A DNA stretch of 64,000 nucleotides, taken from NCBI GenBank assembly GCA_902491565.1, contig CABUIE010000004.1:97177-161176 (forward strand), written 5' to 3'. This document shows, in pieces, positions 1 to 8,445 of the stretch (positions within the stretch are counted from its first letter, which is position 1; each line of letters starts with the position of its first letter). The stretch comes from an uncultured Collinsella sp. (GTDB lineage Bacteria; Actinomycetota; Coriobacteriia; Coriobacteriales; Coriobacteriaceae). The position numbers and the translations under genes are program-made. The notes beneath the pieces were generated by a model. That model had not been told where the DNA came from, did no database searches, and worked only from the letters and a program-made list of their open reading frames with translations.

Positions 1-1198
1 TTGACCTGTGCCTGATCGACTTTGGCTCGTCGCTGGCGCTCGAGCCTGCGTCGGCCGTGGCCGGTACCGGCGGCAAGGCGTCGTTTACGGAGCGCTATGC
101 CACGCTGCGTCGCGCGACGGTTGCCTATGCCCCGCCCGAGATGCTCACCGACGATATTCCCGACCTGCGCGCTTTGCGTATGTCGCCGGCGATTGACGTA
201 TACGCCGCGGCAAGCACGGTTTACGAGCTCATTGCCGGCGTCGCGCCATACGAAGCCGCGCCGAGTACTTCGGGTGCCTCGGGTTCGCGCAAAAAGACGC
301 GCGACATCGCGAGCCCCTACCGTCTCAAGATGGACACGCGGCCCGACTATCCCATTGGTGCCCATGCGCCCGGTTGTGATTTGACTCAGCTGCTTCGTCG
401 TGAGCCCGATGTGGCGCTCGCCGCGGCCGAGCAGGCCAGCAGCTAGGGCTTGAGCCGGATTCCGAAGAGCTACGCGATGCGCTGGCGTTTGTCGATGCCC
501 AGCTGTTCGACGTGGTGATGGCCTGTCTGTCCAGCCATCAAAAAGATCGTCCCGAGCCGGCGGCGGTCGAGGCGGCGCTCTCAGCGTTTTGTGACCACTA
601 TGCGCAAAATGTCGGCCGTTCGCTCCGCGGCGAGCCGCTCACGCCGTGCCCCATGGATGCGTCTGGCCGCGCGGTTCGTCGCGCGCTGATGGTCGGCGCG
701 ACGGTCGTCTGTGGCGTGGTTTGGGCTGTGGTCGTGGTTTCGGCCGCGCTGCTGGCGTCGGGCGCTCGCGTGACGGCGACTTTGGGATCGCTCGTGTGGT
801 CTGGGTCGCTACCGGGTATTATTGCCGCACTGGCGTTGGCGCTGCCAGGCATAGCCGGCGTTGCCGCGGGGGCACTTGCGCGCGATCGGCGCTCGGGCTT
901 CCTGCAGGGTGTGCTTGCGCTTTCTGCCTGCGAGGTTCCGGTGCTGGTTGTGGCTGCATGTAGCGTATTTTCCCAACGCGCCGTGATGGGCGGCCTTGTT
1001 GCCGCTCTGGTTGCAACCTATACGCTTACGTGGTTTTTGCTTGCGATGGGCTTTGCCTTTGAACTTCCCGTTTCGGCACCGCGACGCACAAAAGCCCAGA
1101 TGGCGACTCCGCTTGCCGGTGGAGCCGCAGCTGCCCGTACTTTTGGCGGACCTGTCGAAGTATCGTCCGATTCTATTTCTACGACTAAGGAGGCCTAG
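1..1198 (+). pseudogene. Ser/Thr protein kinase, C-terminal part, apparent frameshift
   Basis: The window opens inside a protein-kinase gene. The first frame (from base 3) reads LCLIDFGS, the DFG metal-binding motif, then the activation-loop APPEM and VYAAASTVYELIAG segments of the C-lobe, and stops at 446. A second frame picks up at once (around 430-450) with LGLEPDSEELRDAL and a kinase-like C-lobe ending CLSSHQKDRPEPAAVEAAL, followed by about four hydrophobic segments and a short tail. The two frames together look like one membrane-anchored Hanks-type kinase broken by a one-base shift. The gene is followed 3 bases later by an FHA gene, the usual partner that reads phosphothreonine. I see no recognisable slippery site, so a real mutation or an assembly error is likelier than programmed shifting. 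The N-terminal lobe lies outside the window. Confidence 0.7.
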
Positions 1199-1201
1199 GT
1201 C

Positions 1202-2140
1202 ATGGCATCTCAAGTTGAGCTCACCCCATGCGGGGCCATGTTTGACATCTTTAAGCGCGCGGCGCATCTGAGCCATATCGAGCTGTGCGGCTTGGTGCTT
1301 TCGTCCCGTCCGCTCGCCGACGGCCGCAGCCCGCAGAGCCGAGCCGCCGATCGCTCTTGGGTTTCCCGCTTTATCGTTCGCGCGCCGGTCGGCACGCTTC
1401 AGCAGCGCTACTTTGCCGAATACGGTACCTCGGCTGCGCGTATTATGTCACAACTGGCTCTGCGCCAGCGCAATCCCATGGACTCCACGGCTGTGATCAA
1501 TATGGTGTGCGGTCCTGCAGGTGAACCGATGGTACGCGCGCTCGAAGAGTGCCACCAGGACACGAATCTCTATCGCAACGCGCTCGATCGCCTGTCCCAG
1601 GCGGCAGATCTCATGCCTGCCGAGCGCGCCGAGGCCGTGCTGGTGCTGTTTGTCGCCGTCGGCTGTTCGGCGGATGTGCGGTCCTCGGTGAACTATGCCA
1701 TCGACTACGCGCACGCGACCTGTGGTGGAGGCACCTCCACGCCGCGTTCGCTTGGCATGTCGATGACCGCGGGCGAACGCGAACCCGCCCCGGCGCACCC
1801 CTTGGGCTTGCTGCGCGTACAAAACAGTTTTGTCGTGAGCGCCCCGCGCTGGATTCAGCCGAGTGAGCAGGGTGTTGAGATTGGCGCGCTGGCCACTGGT
1901 GAGGGCGATATTACCGACGTCGGCGACGATGTCTCGGCCCGCCATGCCCATATCTGGTGCGATGCTCAAAATATCTGGCATGTCGAGGACTTGTCGTCCA
2001 CCAACGGAACCGTGGTGGTAAACGGGGCCACGCGCGTCTGCATTCAGGTCGAGCCCGGCCGTTCCGCCCAGCTCAATCCCGGCGACGAGCTCAAGCTCGG
2101 CGAATCCACTACCTACGCCATTCTCTTCGGTGCCCTCTAG
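1202..2140 (+). CDS. FHA-domain protein
   Basis: This 312-residue protein has a unique N-terminal region of about 200 residues and a C-terminal forkhead-associated domain (about residues 215-310). The FHA core motifs are visible: VSARHAHIWC (the Ser-x-x-His phosphothreonine pocket) and VEDLSSTNGTVVVNG (the SxNG loop). FHA domains bind phosphothreonine, so this is a likely substrate or adaptor of the kinase just upstream, with which it is nearly contiguous. The start is fixed by an AAGGAGG site eight bases before the ATG. The N-terminal part matches no family I recognise. A diverged copy of the 3' half lies at 8446-8876. Confidence 0.85.
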   Translation: MASQVELTPCGAMFDIFKRAAHLSHIELCGLVLSSRPLADGRSPQSRAADRSWVSRFIVRAPVGTLQQRYFAEYGTSAARIMSQLALRQRNPMDSTAVINMVCGPAGEPMVRALEECHQDTNLYRNALDRLSQAADLMPAERAEAVLVLFVAVGCSADVRSSVNYAIDYAHATCGGGTSTPRSLGMSMTAGEREPAPAHPLGLLRVQNSFVVSAPRWIQPSEQGVEIGALATGEGDITDVGDDVSARHAHIWCDAQNIWHVEDLSSTNGTVVVNGATRVCIQVEPGRSAQLNPGDELKLGESTTYAILFGAL

Positions 2141-2250
2141 CCGGCAGATAGGGACGTTCCTTTTCTGCCGGCACTTGGGGACACTCCTCGGCGCGCCAGA
2201 GCCAGTCGCCCGGGGATGGAGGGGCCATTTTGGCCCTTGGCGGTCAGTCG
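2141..2250. repeat. Intergenic repeat after FHA gene, copy 1
   Basis: The stretch after the FHA stop contains the modules GGGACGTTCCTTTTCTGCCGG and TTGGGGACACTCC. The same arrangement, with scattered substitutions, follows the second FHA copy at 8877-8988. The short modules recur elsewhere in the window (about 14600, 21750 and 55460). The match stops near 2250, which marks the left edge of the low-GC island. Confidence 0.65.
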
Positions 2251-2379
2251 GGGCGAAACTAGAAGATCTTTCCGATTCGCGGCTGTTCATGCTTGTAGAG
2301 CATCTAAAACAATAGGATGTTATTCTGGAATATGCCGGGTGCGTGAACTTGCCTGTCTTAGCCTTAATAAGGTATAGGG

Positions 2380-3090
2380 GAGTTTGGCTCAGGGGTTCCG
2401 TCTTGTTCTTCAGCGCAGTATTGTGGGACAGATTTGCTGAGATTGGCGCCTTACACCGCAGAGCGCACGGAAGGCTCTCGATTTGTGTTCTGGCCCCAGA
2501 ATACAGGGCCTGATACTTACCAACTGTGGCATGGATGTAACATCTGTAGAAATCAACCCTTTTGTTGTCGACCTTTGTAAGAAAAACACTGCCATCAACT
2601 CTTTGGATGACGAAACTAGGGTGCTTGAGGGGAGCCTTTACTCCCCTCTGAGAGATGACTCATGTTTTTCGCTTGTCGTTGTGAATCCTCCGTTACTGCC
2701 GATTCCGGATGAGATTCCTTATCCCTTCGTTTGAGATGGAGGACAATCGGGTCTGGATAAAACACTTTGTATTCTTAAGGGTGGCGATACGCATTTAGAG
2801 AAAAACGGTAAATACTGCTAATAGGGGTGACGACGATGGTGCAGGGGCGACCCGCGATGCTCTCATCAATACGTCGGATACTTGGGAAATCAGGTCTAGA
2901 TGCATGTATGATGATGCTGTGTGGCTATTCAATTAATCCGCGTTCCGAATGGGTGCAGGGTATAGCTGCGACATCGTATGCTTTTGACCCGGCGCGATAC
3001 TCAGATATTTCTGAGGCGGTTGACGAAGTTTATACGCACTATGCCGCGCAAGGCGTTTCGGAAGTTTGCACATCTACGTTACGGGCTTAG
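2380..3090 (+). pseudogene. Degraded SAM-dependent methyltransferase
   Basis: Pieces of one methyltransferase lie in successive frames. The order is a segment ending LLRLAPYTAERTE (to about 2472), motif I ALDLCSGPRIQGL with VTSVEINPF and the catalytic-type VVNPPLLPIPDE (2474-2734), an in-frame TGA where relatives usually have Gly, and a C-terminal segment in another frame (2827-3090). The NPP motif is typical of N-methyltransferases of the HemK/small-domain class. With at least two frameshifts and one nonsense codon it cannot be functional. It sits at the left edge of the peptide-maturase island and may have been a tailoring enzyme, but its original role is not shown by the sequence. Confidence 0.65.
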
Positions 3091-3214
3091 GTTTCTTCAA
3101 GCGAGCAGGCCGGTTGCGTTATTTCGAGCGATTTTTCTAGTCTAGACGACAAAAGGCAAAGGATTTGATGGGTATAAAACGCGGACGTTTGTGGGCGGAT
3201 GCTCAAATCTATTG

Positions 3215-3260
3215 TGGCAATCGGGCGGTTGAAAAAGATATTTCAACCGCCCGATTGCCA
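3215..3260. repeat. Perfect 20-bp inverted repeat
   Basis: Two perfect 20-base arms (3215-3234 and 3241-3260, beginning TGGCAATCGGGCGG) enclose a six-base loop. There is no T-run on either side, so it is not a classical terminator. It lies between the dead methyltransferase and the ABC gene and could insulate the two or stem from a lost mobile element. Confidence 0.7.
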
Positions 3261-3405
3261 GGTTCGTCGGAGGAGATGTCCGATTCCGACTCTCTTGTAG
3301 GAAGAGCTTGAGATCGTATTGGCCCAAGGCAATCTTAAAGCAGTCTCATTGGCAAATCTTCGCTCCTGTTGTGTTGAGGTGTAAGGTATCAGTGATTGAT
3401 GTTTT

Positions 3406-5058
3406 GTGGCGGGTAGATTGGGGCCTTCCTTGATTCGATGCGTTCTCTCGAGGTTCATCAGAGCAAAAGGGGCTTTCGTCTTCATTGCTATCACGGTGAT
3501 TGGAACCGCTCTCTCCTATGCCATGCCATACGTGAACGGGAAATTCTTAGATTTTCTTCTCGGTAACCGCAGCGAAAGAGACGCCGTACTCTTCGCGCTC
3601 CTGGTTGCGTCAATAGGAGTTTTCTCCACCCTCTTTACTTATTTTGCAGGAACACTTTCCATTCGCATAACCACGAGACTTCCCTTTGATCTTCTCAGGG
3701 AGGCCGTCTTGCGTTTTGAAAGAGACGATTACTTGGTGAGTCGGACCATCGATCCAGCCTATACAACGCAACGGATTATTTCCGACTCCAGCGTGGTCTC
3801 ATCCTTCGTTTTGGCGAATTTTATCAGTGCGCCGCTGTCCATTGTAGCCATTCCCATCGTATTGCTTATCATATGGTCAATTGATTCAACTCTCGCGGTG
3901 TTTTCCATCATTCTCCTCATCGTGTATTTCTGTGTAATTACTGGGTTGAGGAAACTTTTGTATAGGGTCACGTATGAGAAGAAAGAGGCGGACAGCGCCT
4001 TTTACGCCGCAATTGCATCGCAGCTTAATCAGATTCTCAACATTCAACTGACATCTTCGTACGGCAAGAGCGAACAAGCGCTCGACGCTGGGTTTAAGAG
4101 CTATTTTCCCAAAGTTTTGCGCTCCGGAAAGCTATCATATTCTCTGACATCGCTCGATGGTCTTTTCGCAGCGTTGTTTCAAGCGGTGATACTTGTTGTT
4201 TCCGGAGTACGAATCATTAACGGAACTATGTCAATAGGCGAGTACACTATCATCGGTACATACTTCGCGGTTCTCTTTAAGACTTTGAAAAGTATGATGT
4301 CATTGTTCAAATCCTATCAAGATGCCAAAGCATCATGGGATAGGACGGCTATCGCGACGAGAGAAAAGGAGAGATCGGGGTGGAATCGGACCGATTTAGC
4401 TAAACTCGATGAAATAAATGACATTTCGGTATCTGATTTGGAATTCTCGGTTGCCCTTCCAGACGGATCTGTCCGAGAGGTCCTCGGCGGGTTTTCTTTC
4501 AAGTTTTCCGGTCCTGGTACATATTGCATAGTTGGGGAAAACGGAAGAGGCAAGACGTCACTTCTTTACTTGATACTCGGGCTATACTCATCGAAAGGCA
4601 AAGTAAAATACAACGGCGTGCCAATCGAAGAATGCGACTTGGATTACATACGTGCGAGAGAGATATCGTGCTGCCCACAGTCGTGCTTCGCGCCGGACGA
4701 AACGGTGAAAGAGCTGTTAGAGTATTTCGACACGCCCTTTTCTTCCTATCACCGGGGTGTAGATGGCCTACTTTCGCTGGAAAACAGCGTGAAGGAGTTG
4801 CTCGGGAAACGTTGCTCCGCGCTTTCGGGCGGTGAGCTGCGCCGAGTGTACTTATGGTCGGCGATTTCACGCAAGTCGTCAGTTTTGGTACTCGACGAGC
4901 CCACGACTGGGTTAGACGCTGTAAGCCGCGCCGAGCTTGCGGCCTATGTTAAGCGCAACAAGCAAAGCCAGCTGATCATCGTTGTCTCTCACGATGACGA
5001 GATGGTCGGCGCGGTAGAAGGGGTAGTGGATTTAGGCAGCATGTACCAGGGTAAATGA
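3406..5058 (+). CDS. ABC transporter, fused membrane and ATPase domains
   Basis: The 550-residue protein has an N-terminal transmembrane domain with about six helices (residues 20-310) and a C-terminal ATPase. The ATPase shows Walker A GENGRGKTS near residue 377, signature LSGGELRR near 472 and Walker B VLVLDEPTTG near 495, with the switch His in VVSHDD. It belongs to the exporter (MsbA/LagD-like) class but has no N-terminal C39 peptidase, so it would not itself cleave a leader. It lies on the opposite strand to, and converges on, the precursor-peptide operon, which makes peptide export or self-protection plausible. The start is uncertain: the GTG at 3406 has only a distant GAGG, and an in-frame stop at 3397 rules out a longer form. 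Lower GC than its flanks suggests transfer. Confidence 0.8.
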   Translation: MAGRLGPSLIRCVLSRFIRAKGAFVFIAITVIGTALSYAMPYVNGKFLDFLLGNRSERDAVLFALLVASIGVFSTLFTYFAGTLSIRITTRLPFDLLREAVLRFERDDYLVSRTIDPAYTTQRIISDSSVVSSFVLANFISAPLSIVAIPIVLLIIWSIDSTLAVFSIILLIVYFCVITGLRKLLYRVTYEKKEADSAFYAAIASQLNQILNIQLTSSYGKSEQALDAGFKSYFPKVLRSGKLSYSLTSLDGLFAALFQAVILVVSGVRIINGTMSIGEYTIIGTYFAVLFKTLKSMMSLFKSYQDAKASWDRTAIATREKERSGWNRTDLAKLDEINDISVSDLEFSVALPDGSVREVLGGFSFKFSGPGTYCIVGENGRGKTSLLYLILGLYSSKGKVKYNGVPIEECDLDYIRAREISCCPQSCFAPDETVKELLEYFDTPFSSYHRGVDGLLSLENSVKELLGKRCSALSGGELRRVYLWSAISRKSSVLVLDEPTTGLDAVSRAELAAYVKRNKQSQLIIVVSHDDEMVGAVEGVVDLGSMYQGK

Positions 5059-5429
5059 TGACAAGTGTAGTGCTACCCAACTGGCAGAGATAACAAAAAG
5101 GCGATGCAGATGCACGTAGCATTCAGGCGGTTCGGACTCGGTGCCTTCACGCCATCGCAACGCTTTCAGATATAGTTCTCGTTCTCTTACTAAAGGAAAC
5201 TTTAGTCTACGTCATCTTGTCGAGACAGAGGTGAAGCGAAGTGTTGTCGCGACGTATCTTATTCCAGGTGGCTCAGTATCAGCGTGAGAATCGCACCAAA
5301 GTGTACTTACGATTCTCGTGTCCCACGGACAACATGAGCTGAGCATTGAGGTTCCACCCTTTGCTGCAACTACACGGGGTTGGACGGCAATGAATATGCC
5401 GGGCCGCATACCACGCGCAGCGGGGGTCC
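5059..5429. other. Gene-poor spacer
   Basis: No convincing gene is visible. ORFs of about 85 codons on both strands lack family resemblance and ribosome sites. The stretch just before 5430 probably belongs to the decayed insertion element that follows. Confidence 0.45.
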
Positions 5430-5555
5430 ATGTCCCAGTATGTTGCCTACAGCAGCCTCGATGTCCACGCACACATCATCTCTGCCTTCGCGTTCAATCC
5501 ATTTGCCGGAGAGTGCGAGGGTTGCCAGGCCGTAGAATTCGAGCCGAACAAATGA
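5430..5555 (+). pseudogene. IS110-type transposase N-terminal remnant
   Basis: A 41-codon frame reads MSQYVAYSSLDVHAHIISAF and ends at a TGA. The Ser-Leu-Asp-Val-His core resembles the first Asp of the RuvC-like DEDD catalytic domain of IS110-family transposases. Nothing of the rest of the enzyme follows. The call rests on one short motif. It would be a scar of an element that moved through the island. Confidence 0.4.
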
Positions 5556-5649
5556 AATGCGGTATCAGCGCATAGGATTAAACTGACGATTGCTTTGCAC
5601 TGAGAATACGCTTGGAAAGCCGCTATGGGTGGCGGCCCGGGTTAAATAG

Positions 5650-5694
5650 AGAAGCCCGTCCGATCACTTTCATGTGGCGAACGGTCGGGCTTCT
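5650..5694. terminator. Hairpin downstream of the peptide operon
   Basis: Thirteen-base arms (5650-5662 and 5682-5694) pair with one mismatch and include GAAGCCCG/CGGGCTTC. The hairpin lies about 65 bases beyond the last minus-strand small gene and is followed on the plus strand by a T-rich stretch. It could end transcription from either side. Confidence 0.55.
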
Positions 5695-5758
5695 TATTCC
5701 ACTTGCCAATGCTCGGCTCATATTGGAAGAAAGCTACGCTAATGTTTGCGTGACACTC

Positions 5759-5866
5759 CTATTTTCTCCGAAGAAAGAGTCGGATAATGAAGAATAGAAT
5801 TAAAAAAGGTGCCAGATATAACGCAAGTATAAAGGCTAATCCAACGAGACCTTGCAATAATGGCAT
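5759..5866 (-). CDS. Small membrane peptide, 35 residues
   Basis: A strong ribosome site (GGGAGGAG, five bases before the ATG) precedes a 35-codon frame starting MPLLQGLVGLAFILALY. The peptide is one long hydrophobic helix closed by the basic tail RLFLRRK, which predicts a single-span membrane peptide with its C-terminus in the cytoplasm. It is the last gene of the minus-strand cluster, after the two precursor peptides. Cysteine is absent, so it is unlikely to be another maturase substrate. An immunity or export helper is a possible role by context only. The call rests on the ribosome site, the clean hydrophobicity and the operon position. Confidence 0.6.
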   Translation of the reverse strand: MPLLQGLVGLAFILALYLAPFLILFFIIRLFLRRK

Positions 5867-5944
5867 AACTCCTCCCAGACACGAGATTTTGGTATTTGTT
5901 CCCATCTTATTCTGAATTGGACCAAATAGTTCCTAGCCACAAAA

Positions 5945-6124
5945 CTACTCGTCAACTGGATCGCACCAATCTGCTGGCAAAACACAGCTTGATTCTTTAT
6001 CGACATAGCACCAATCCGCAACAGGGCACTCGGCGATGTCGTAAAAATTGCATATATCAACTCCAAGACAACAAGGCTCAACGGGAGGATGTTCATTTGA
6101 ACCAACAGGATGGATATGCTTCAT
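5945..6124 (-). CDS. Putative thioether-RiPP precursor peptide 2
   Basis: The ATG follows GGTGAGGAG. The 59-residue peptide begins MKHIHPVGSNEH and then carries seven Cys (18, 19, 25, 33, 39, 47, 54). Asp follows at fixed short distances: C19-D23, C25-D29, C33-D37 and C54-D58 are all Cys-x3-Asp, C39-D42 is Cys-x2-Asp and C47-D52 is Cys-x4-Asp. It aligns with the peptide encoded just upstream (6155-6358) over the MKHIHP leader, the DICxxYDxA block and all six Cys/Asp pairs. Cys-x3-Asp repeats are the known substrate pattern of freyrasin-type ranthipeptides, where a radical SAM enzyme joins Cys sulfur to the Asp beta carbon. The family resemblance is inferred from pattern; the product is unknown. 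Confidence 0.75.
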   Translation of the reverse strand: MKHIHPVGSNEHPPVEPCCLGVDICNFYDIAECPVADWCYVDKESSCVLPADWCDPVDE

Positions 6125-6154
6125 AACAGCTCCTCACCTTAATCCAATTAGAGA

Positions 6155-6358
6155 CTACGTTTGATCAATGCCACAGTGATCTACAACGCAGATGCTGCCG
6201 CCATCCATGTCATAGTCGCAGTAATCGTATGCACCACAGCCATCTGCTTTATCATAAACAGTACAGATGTCAGTAATGCCCAAGAGGCAGTCAAAAGACA
6301 TCGGCTTCACGCCTGCCTCGTCGCCACTTCCTGGATTAATCGGATGAATATGCTTCAC
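6155..6358 (-). CDS. Putative thioether-RiPP precursor peptide 1
   Basis: The start is a GTG four bases after AAAGGGAGGT, giving a 67-residue peptide that begins (M)KHIHPINPGSGDE. Six Cys occur at 24, 32, 41, 47, 57 and 62, each followed by Asp: C32-D36 and C41-D45 are Cys-x3-Asp, C47-D50, C57-D60 and C62-D65 are Cys-x2-Asp, and C24-D30 is Cys-x5-Asp. The leader matches that of the neighbouring precursor, while the loops between Cys differ in length and sequence, as expected for diversified RiPP cores. The MKHI start also recalls SCIFF precursors. A longer in-frame start at 6406 exists but adds 16 residues absent from the paralogue and lacks a good ribosome site. Confidence 0.75.
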   Translation of the reverse strand: MKHIHPINPGSGDEAGVKPMSFDCLLGITDICTVYDKADGCGAYDYCDYDMDGGSICVVDHCGIDQT

Positions 6359-6527
6359 GACTACCTCCCTTTGAGTGCAGAAAAACCTCAATATTGTGTA
6401 TAACAAACCAAGATGTCTAGTTCACCATATTTCTAGAATGGTTTCGGCGAACGTAGCAATAAGCTTCGCAGACGGTAATCAGAAGAACGAACACCTCCAC
6501 AATGGTGACAGCAATGCGCTGAACCGC

Positions 6528-7886
6528 TTATTCCGATACAGTAGCTTCTCGTTGATTTTTCTCCTGCGAAGATGAGTGGCGGGAAATAAGGTCAAAAGCC
6601 ATCTCGTAGCACATTTTTCTATATTCACATGATGCAGGGTGTAGACTCTTGGGCAAGTAGCCGTGCTCGTCTGCAGCCTCCCAGCTACAGCCCCCACCAC
6701 AGAAAGACCGAGCCCAACAGTCCGTACAGTCAATTCTTTTTTCGACACCCTGACTCCAGTTTTCAATATACCTAGTTTCGTCAATTCCGGTGACGATGTT
6801 GCCCATTTTGAATCGCATCATCCCGACAAACCTGTGACAGGGGTATACGTCCCCTTCGGGAGTCACGGAAATAAAACGCCTGCCAGCCCCGCATCCGACA
6901 AAGGCGATCCTGTTGCTCATAATCAAATCAACTGCAGTTTTCAATGTTCTAAACAAGGGCTTTTCCCCTTGATCAATCTGTTTGAGATATTGATCCGCCA
7001 AATCTATTAGGCCCGCCCTGATTTTGTTTAATGAGTGTTCGTCGAGTTTGATATTCTCATCGAATGAGCTCACGGGCGAGAAGTAAATCCTTCTGAAGCC
7101 CATCTCTTTAAACTGAAGATAGTCTTCAACAAGGTTACAGTTATTATTTGTTAAGGTCGCTCTTGCGCCGAAGGGGAACGACTCGGAAAAACGACGAACG
7201 TTTTTGTCGATATCGGAGAAAGAGCCGCCTCCCGTCTTGTACGGGCGCGATGCATCGTGCTTGCATCCTGTACCATCGAGACTAATCAGAACAGAAAACC
7301 CGTGCTCCTTGAAAGAATTCACAGCAGTGTCATTCAAAAGCGTTCCGTTGGTCGTAATAGAATAGGTAAAGTTTCTATTGGGGTATATTCTTTTTGATTA
7401 GTCGACCGTTTTCCATATCAGCGGCTCGTTAATCATGGGTTCCCCACCAAAAAAGACGATCGCAAGCGTTTCGTTTTCCGATGAACTTGCGACGAGGTAG
7501 TCGACCGCCTTGAAGGCTATCTCGTCTGTCATCAGCAGAGGAGACGTTCCATAATCTCCTTTACCGGCAAAACAGTAACTACAACCAAGGTTGCATGCAT
7601 GTGAAACGTGGAGTTCGATGGATCTAAGTTTTCGAGGCGTGTCTTTTGTTAAGAAAGTCCGCTCAGACAATCGTTGATACTCATCAATGTCGTCTTCAAG
7701 TTCTGCTATGGTCGTTTGGTCGTAGCCTTTCGCAGCAAGTGACTTTGTTAGCAACTTCGAGTTGACCGTTCTTCCCGATGCTTCAAATATGCGAAGCGCA
7801 TCTTCTGATGCTTGGTCAACCTGAAAGCAATTGCGAGTGACCTCATCGAAGCAGTAACGACGATCACTTACTGAGAAAAAATGCAT
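6528..7886 (-). pseudogene. Radical SAM/SPASM peptide maturase with one in-frame stop
   Basis: One continuous frame of about 452 codons is broken only by a TAA at 7398-7400. Before the stop are an N-terminal peptide-recognition-like region (MHFFSVSDRRYCFDEV), the radical SAM cluster motif CNLGCSYC and FFGGEPM; after it come YSITTNGTLL, SLDG, and a SPASM region with CGAGRRF, VYPCHRFVG and CTDCWARSFCGGGC. The order and length fit SCIFF/PapB-type maturases that install thioether bonds in Cys-rich precursors. Both frames join without any shift, so the gene is intact apart from this single codon; mutation, base error or recoding remain open. The ATG at 7886 has GAGGA four bases upstream; a GTG at 7916 would add ten residues. 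Two precursor genes follow on the same strand. Confidence 0.8.
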
Positions 7887-7916
7887 ACGTTCCTCAATTT
7901 CATGCTGGACTGGCAC

Positions 7917-8445
7917 TAACCTTGTTTATTGTTGCGCAGCTATAAAAAACCACCAGCGGGGATTCGGTGTGCGGCCCAATCGGACTCCCAAAAGGTTCTA
8001 TTTGAGACTGGCAAGCTTTGTGTTGTTGGCACTTCGACAGCGCTCTTTATTCCAACATGGAGCCTCGCAGTTTGAGTCGACTTGCCTCTGGAAGGTCCGA
8101 TCTTAACTTGATTTAGGATGAAAACAGATTACAGGCGCGCTCCTCTAGAAAGAAAGGAAACCAATCGCCGCCTTTCACCAGGAAAGTTTTTATAGCCCAC
8201 CTCGAGCAAAATGAAAGATGCGAGAGCGATTGGGGAACAACGCGAATCTCCCCTTTTGGGTGGGAGCGAGCCTTCAGCCACCGGCGAACGACTCGCCCTG
8301 GTCAGAATCTGGAAGTGGTGCCGGGCCGCTTGGGCCTCCCCGGTGACTTCGTGGGGCTTACCTGCCTGACGTCGAGGAGTACATCCGCAAGATTCGTTCC
8401 CTATGCCGTTTGCTCTCACGCCCGCCTTAGTTCCAAGTCGGGCGA
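7917..8445. other. Spacer with unrecognised decayed sequence
   Basis: About 500 bases without a credible gene. Short frames such as MKDARAIGEQRESPLLGG (from about 8210) and a YLPDVEEYIRKIRSL stretch (about 8362) hint at degraded coding DNA that I cannot assign. The promoter of the minus-strand peptide operon should lie near 7920-7990, where the sequence is AT-rich. Confidence 0.4.

Noticed and set aside
430..450. Programmed frameshift in the kinase
   Set aside because: There is no slippery heptamer of homopolymer type and no downstream stem in a suitable position.
5612..5797. A 61-codon plus-strand frame
   Set aside because: It covers the hairpin at 5650-5694 and runs antisense into the small membrane-peptide gene; no ribosome site.
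6440..6515. A possible 26-residue hydrophobic peptide directly after the maturase on the minus strand
   Set aside because: It shares the maturase frame just past its stop and has only GTG starts without a ribosome site; it is probably not translated.
7398..7400. Stop readthrough or recoding in the maturase
   Set aside because: TAA is not used for selenocysteine or pyrrolysine, and no recoding structure is evident; mutation or base error is simpler.
8129..8419. Minus-strand frame of 96 codons beside the second FHA copy
   Set aside because: Low-complexity Arg/Gly/Ala protein with no motif and no ribosome site in decayed DNA.
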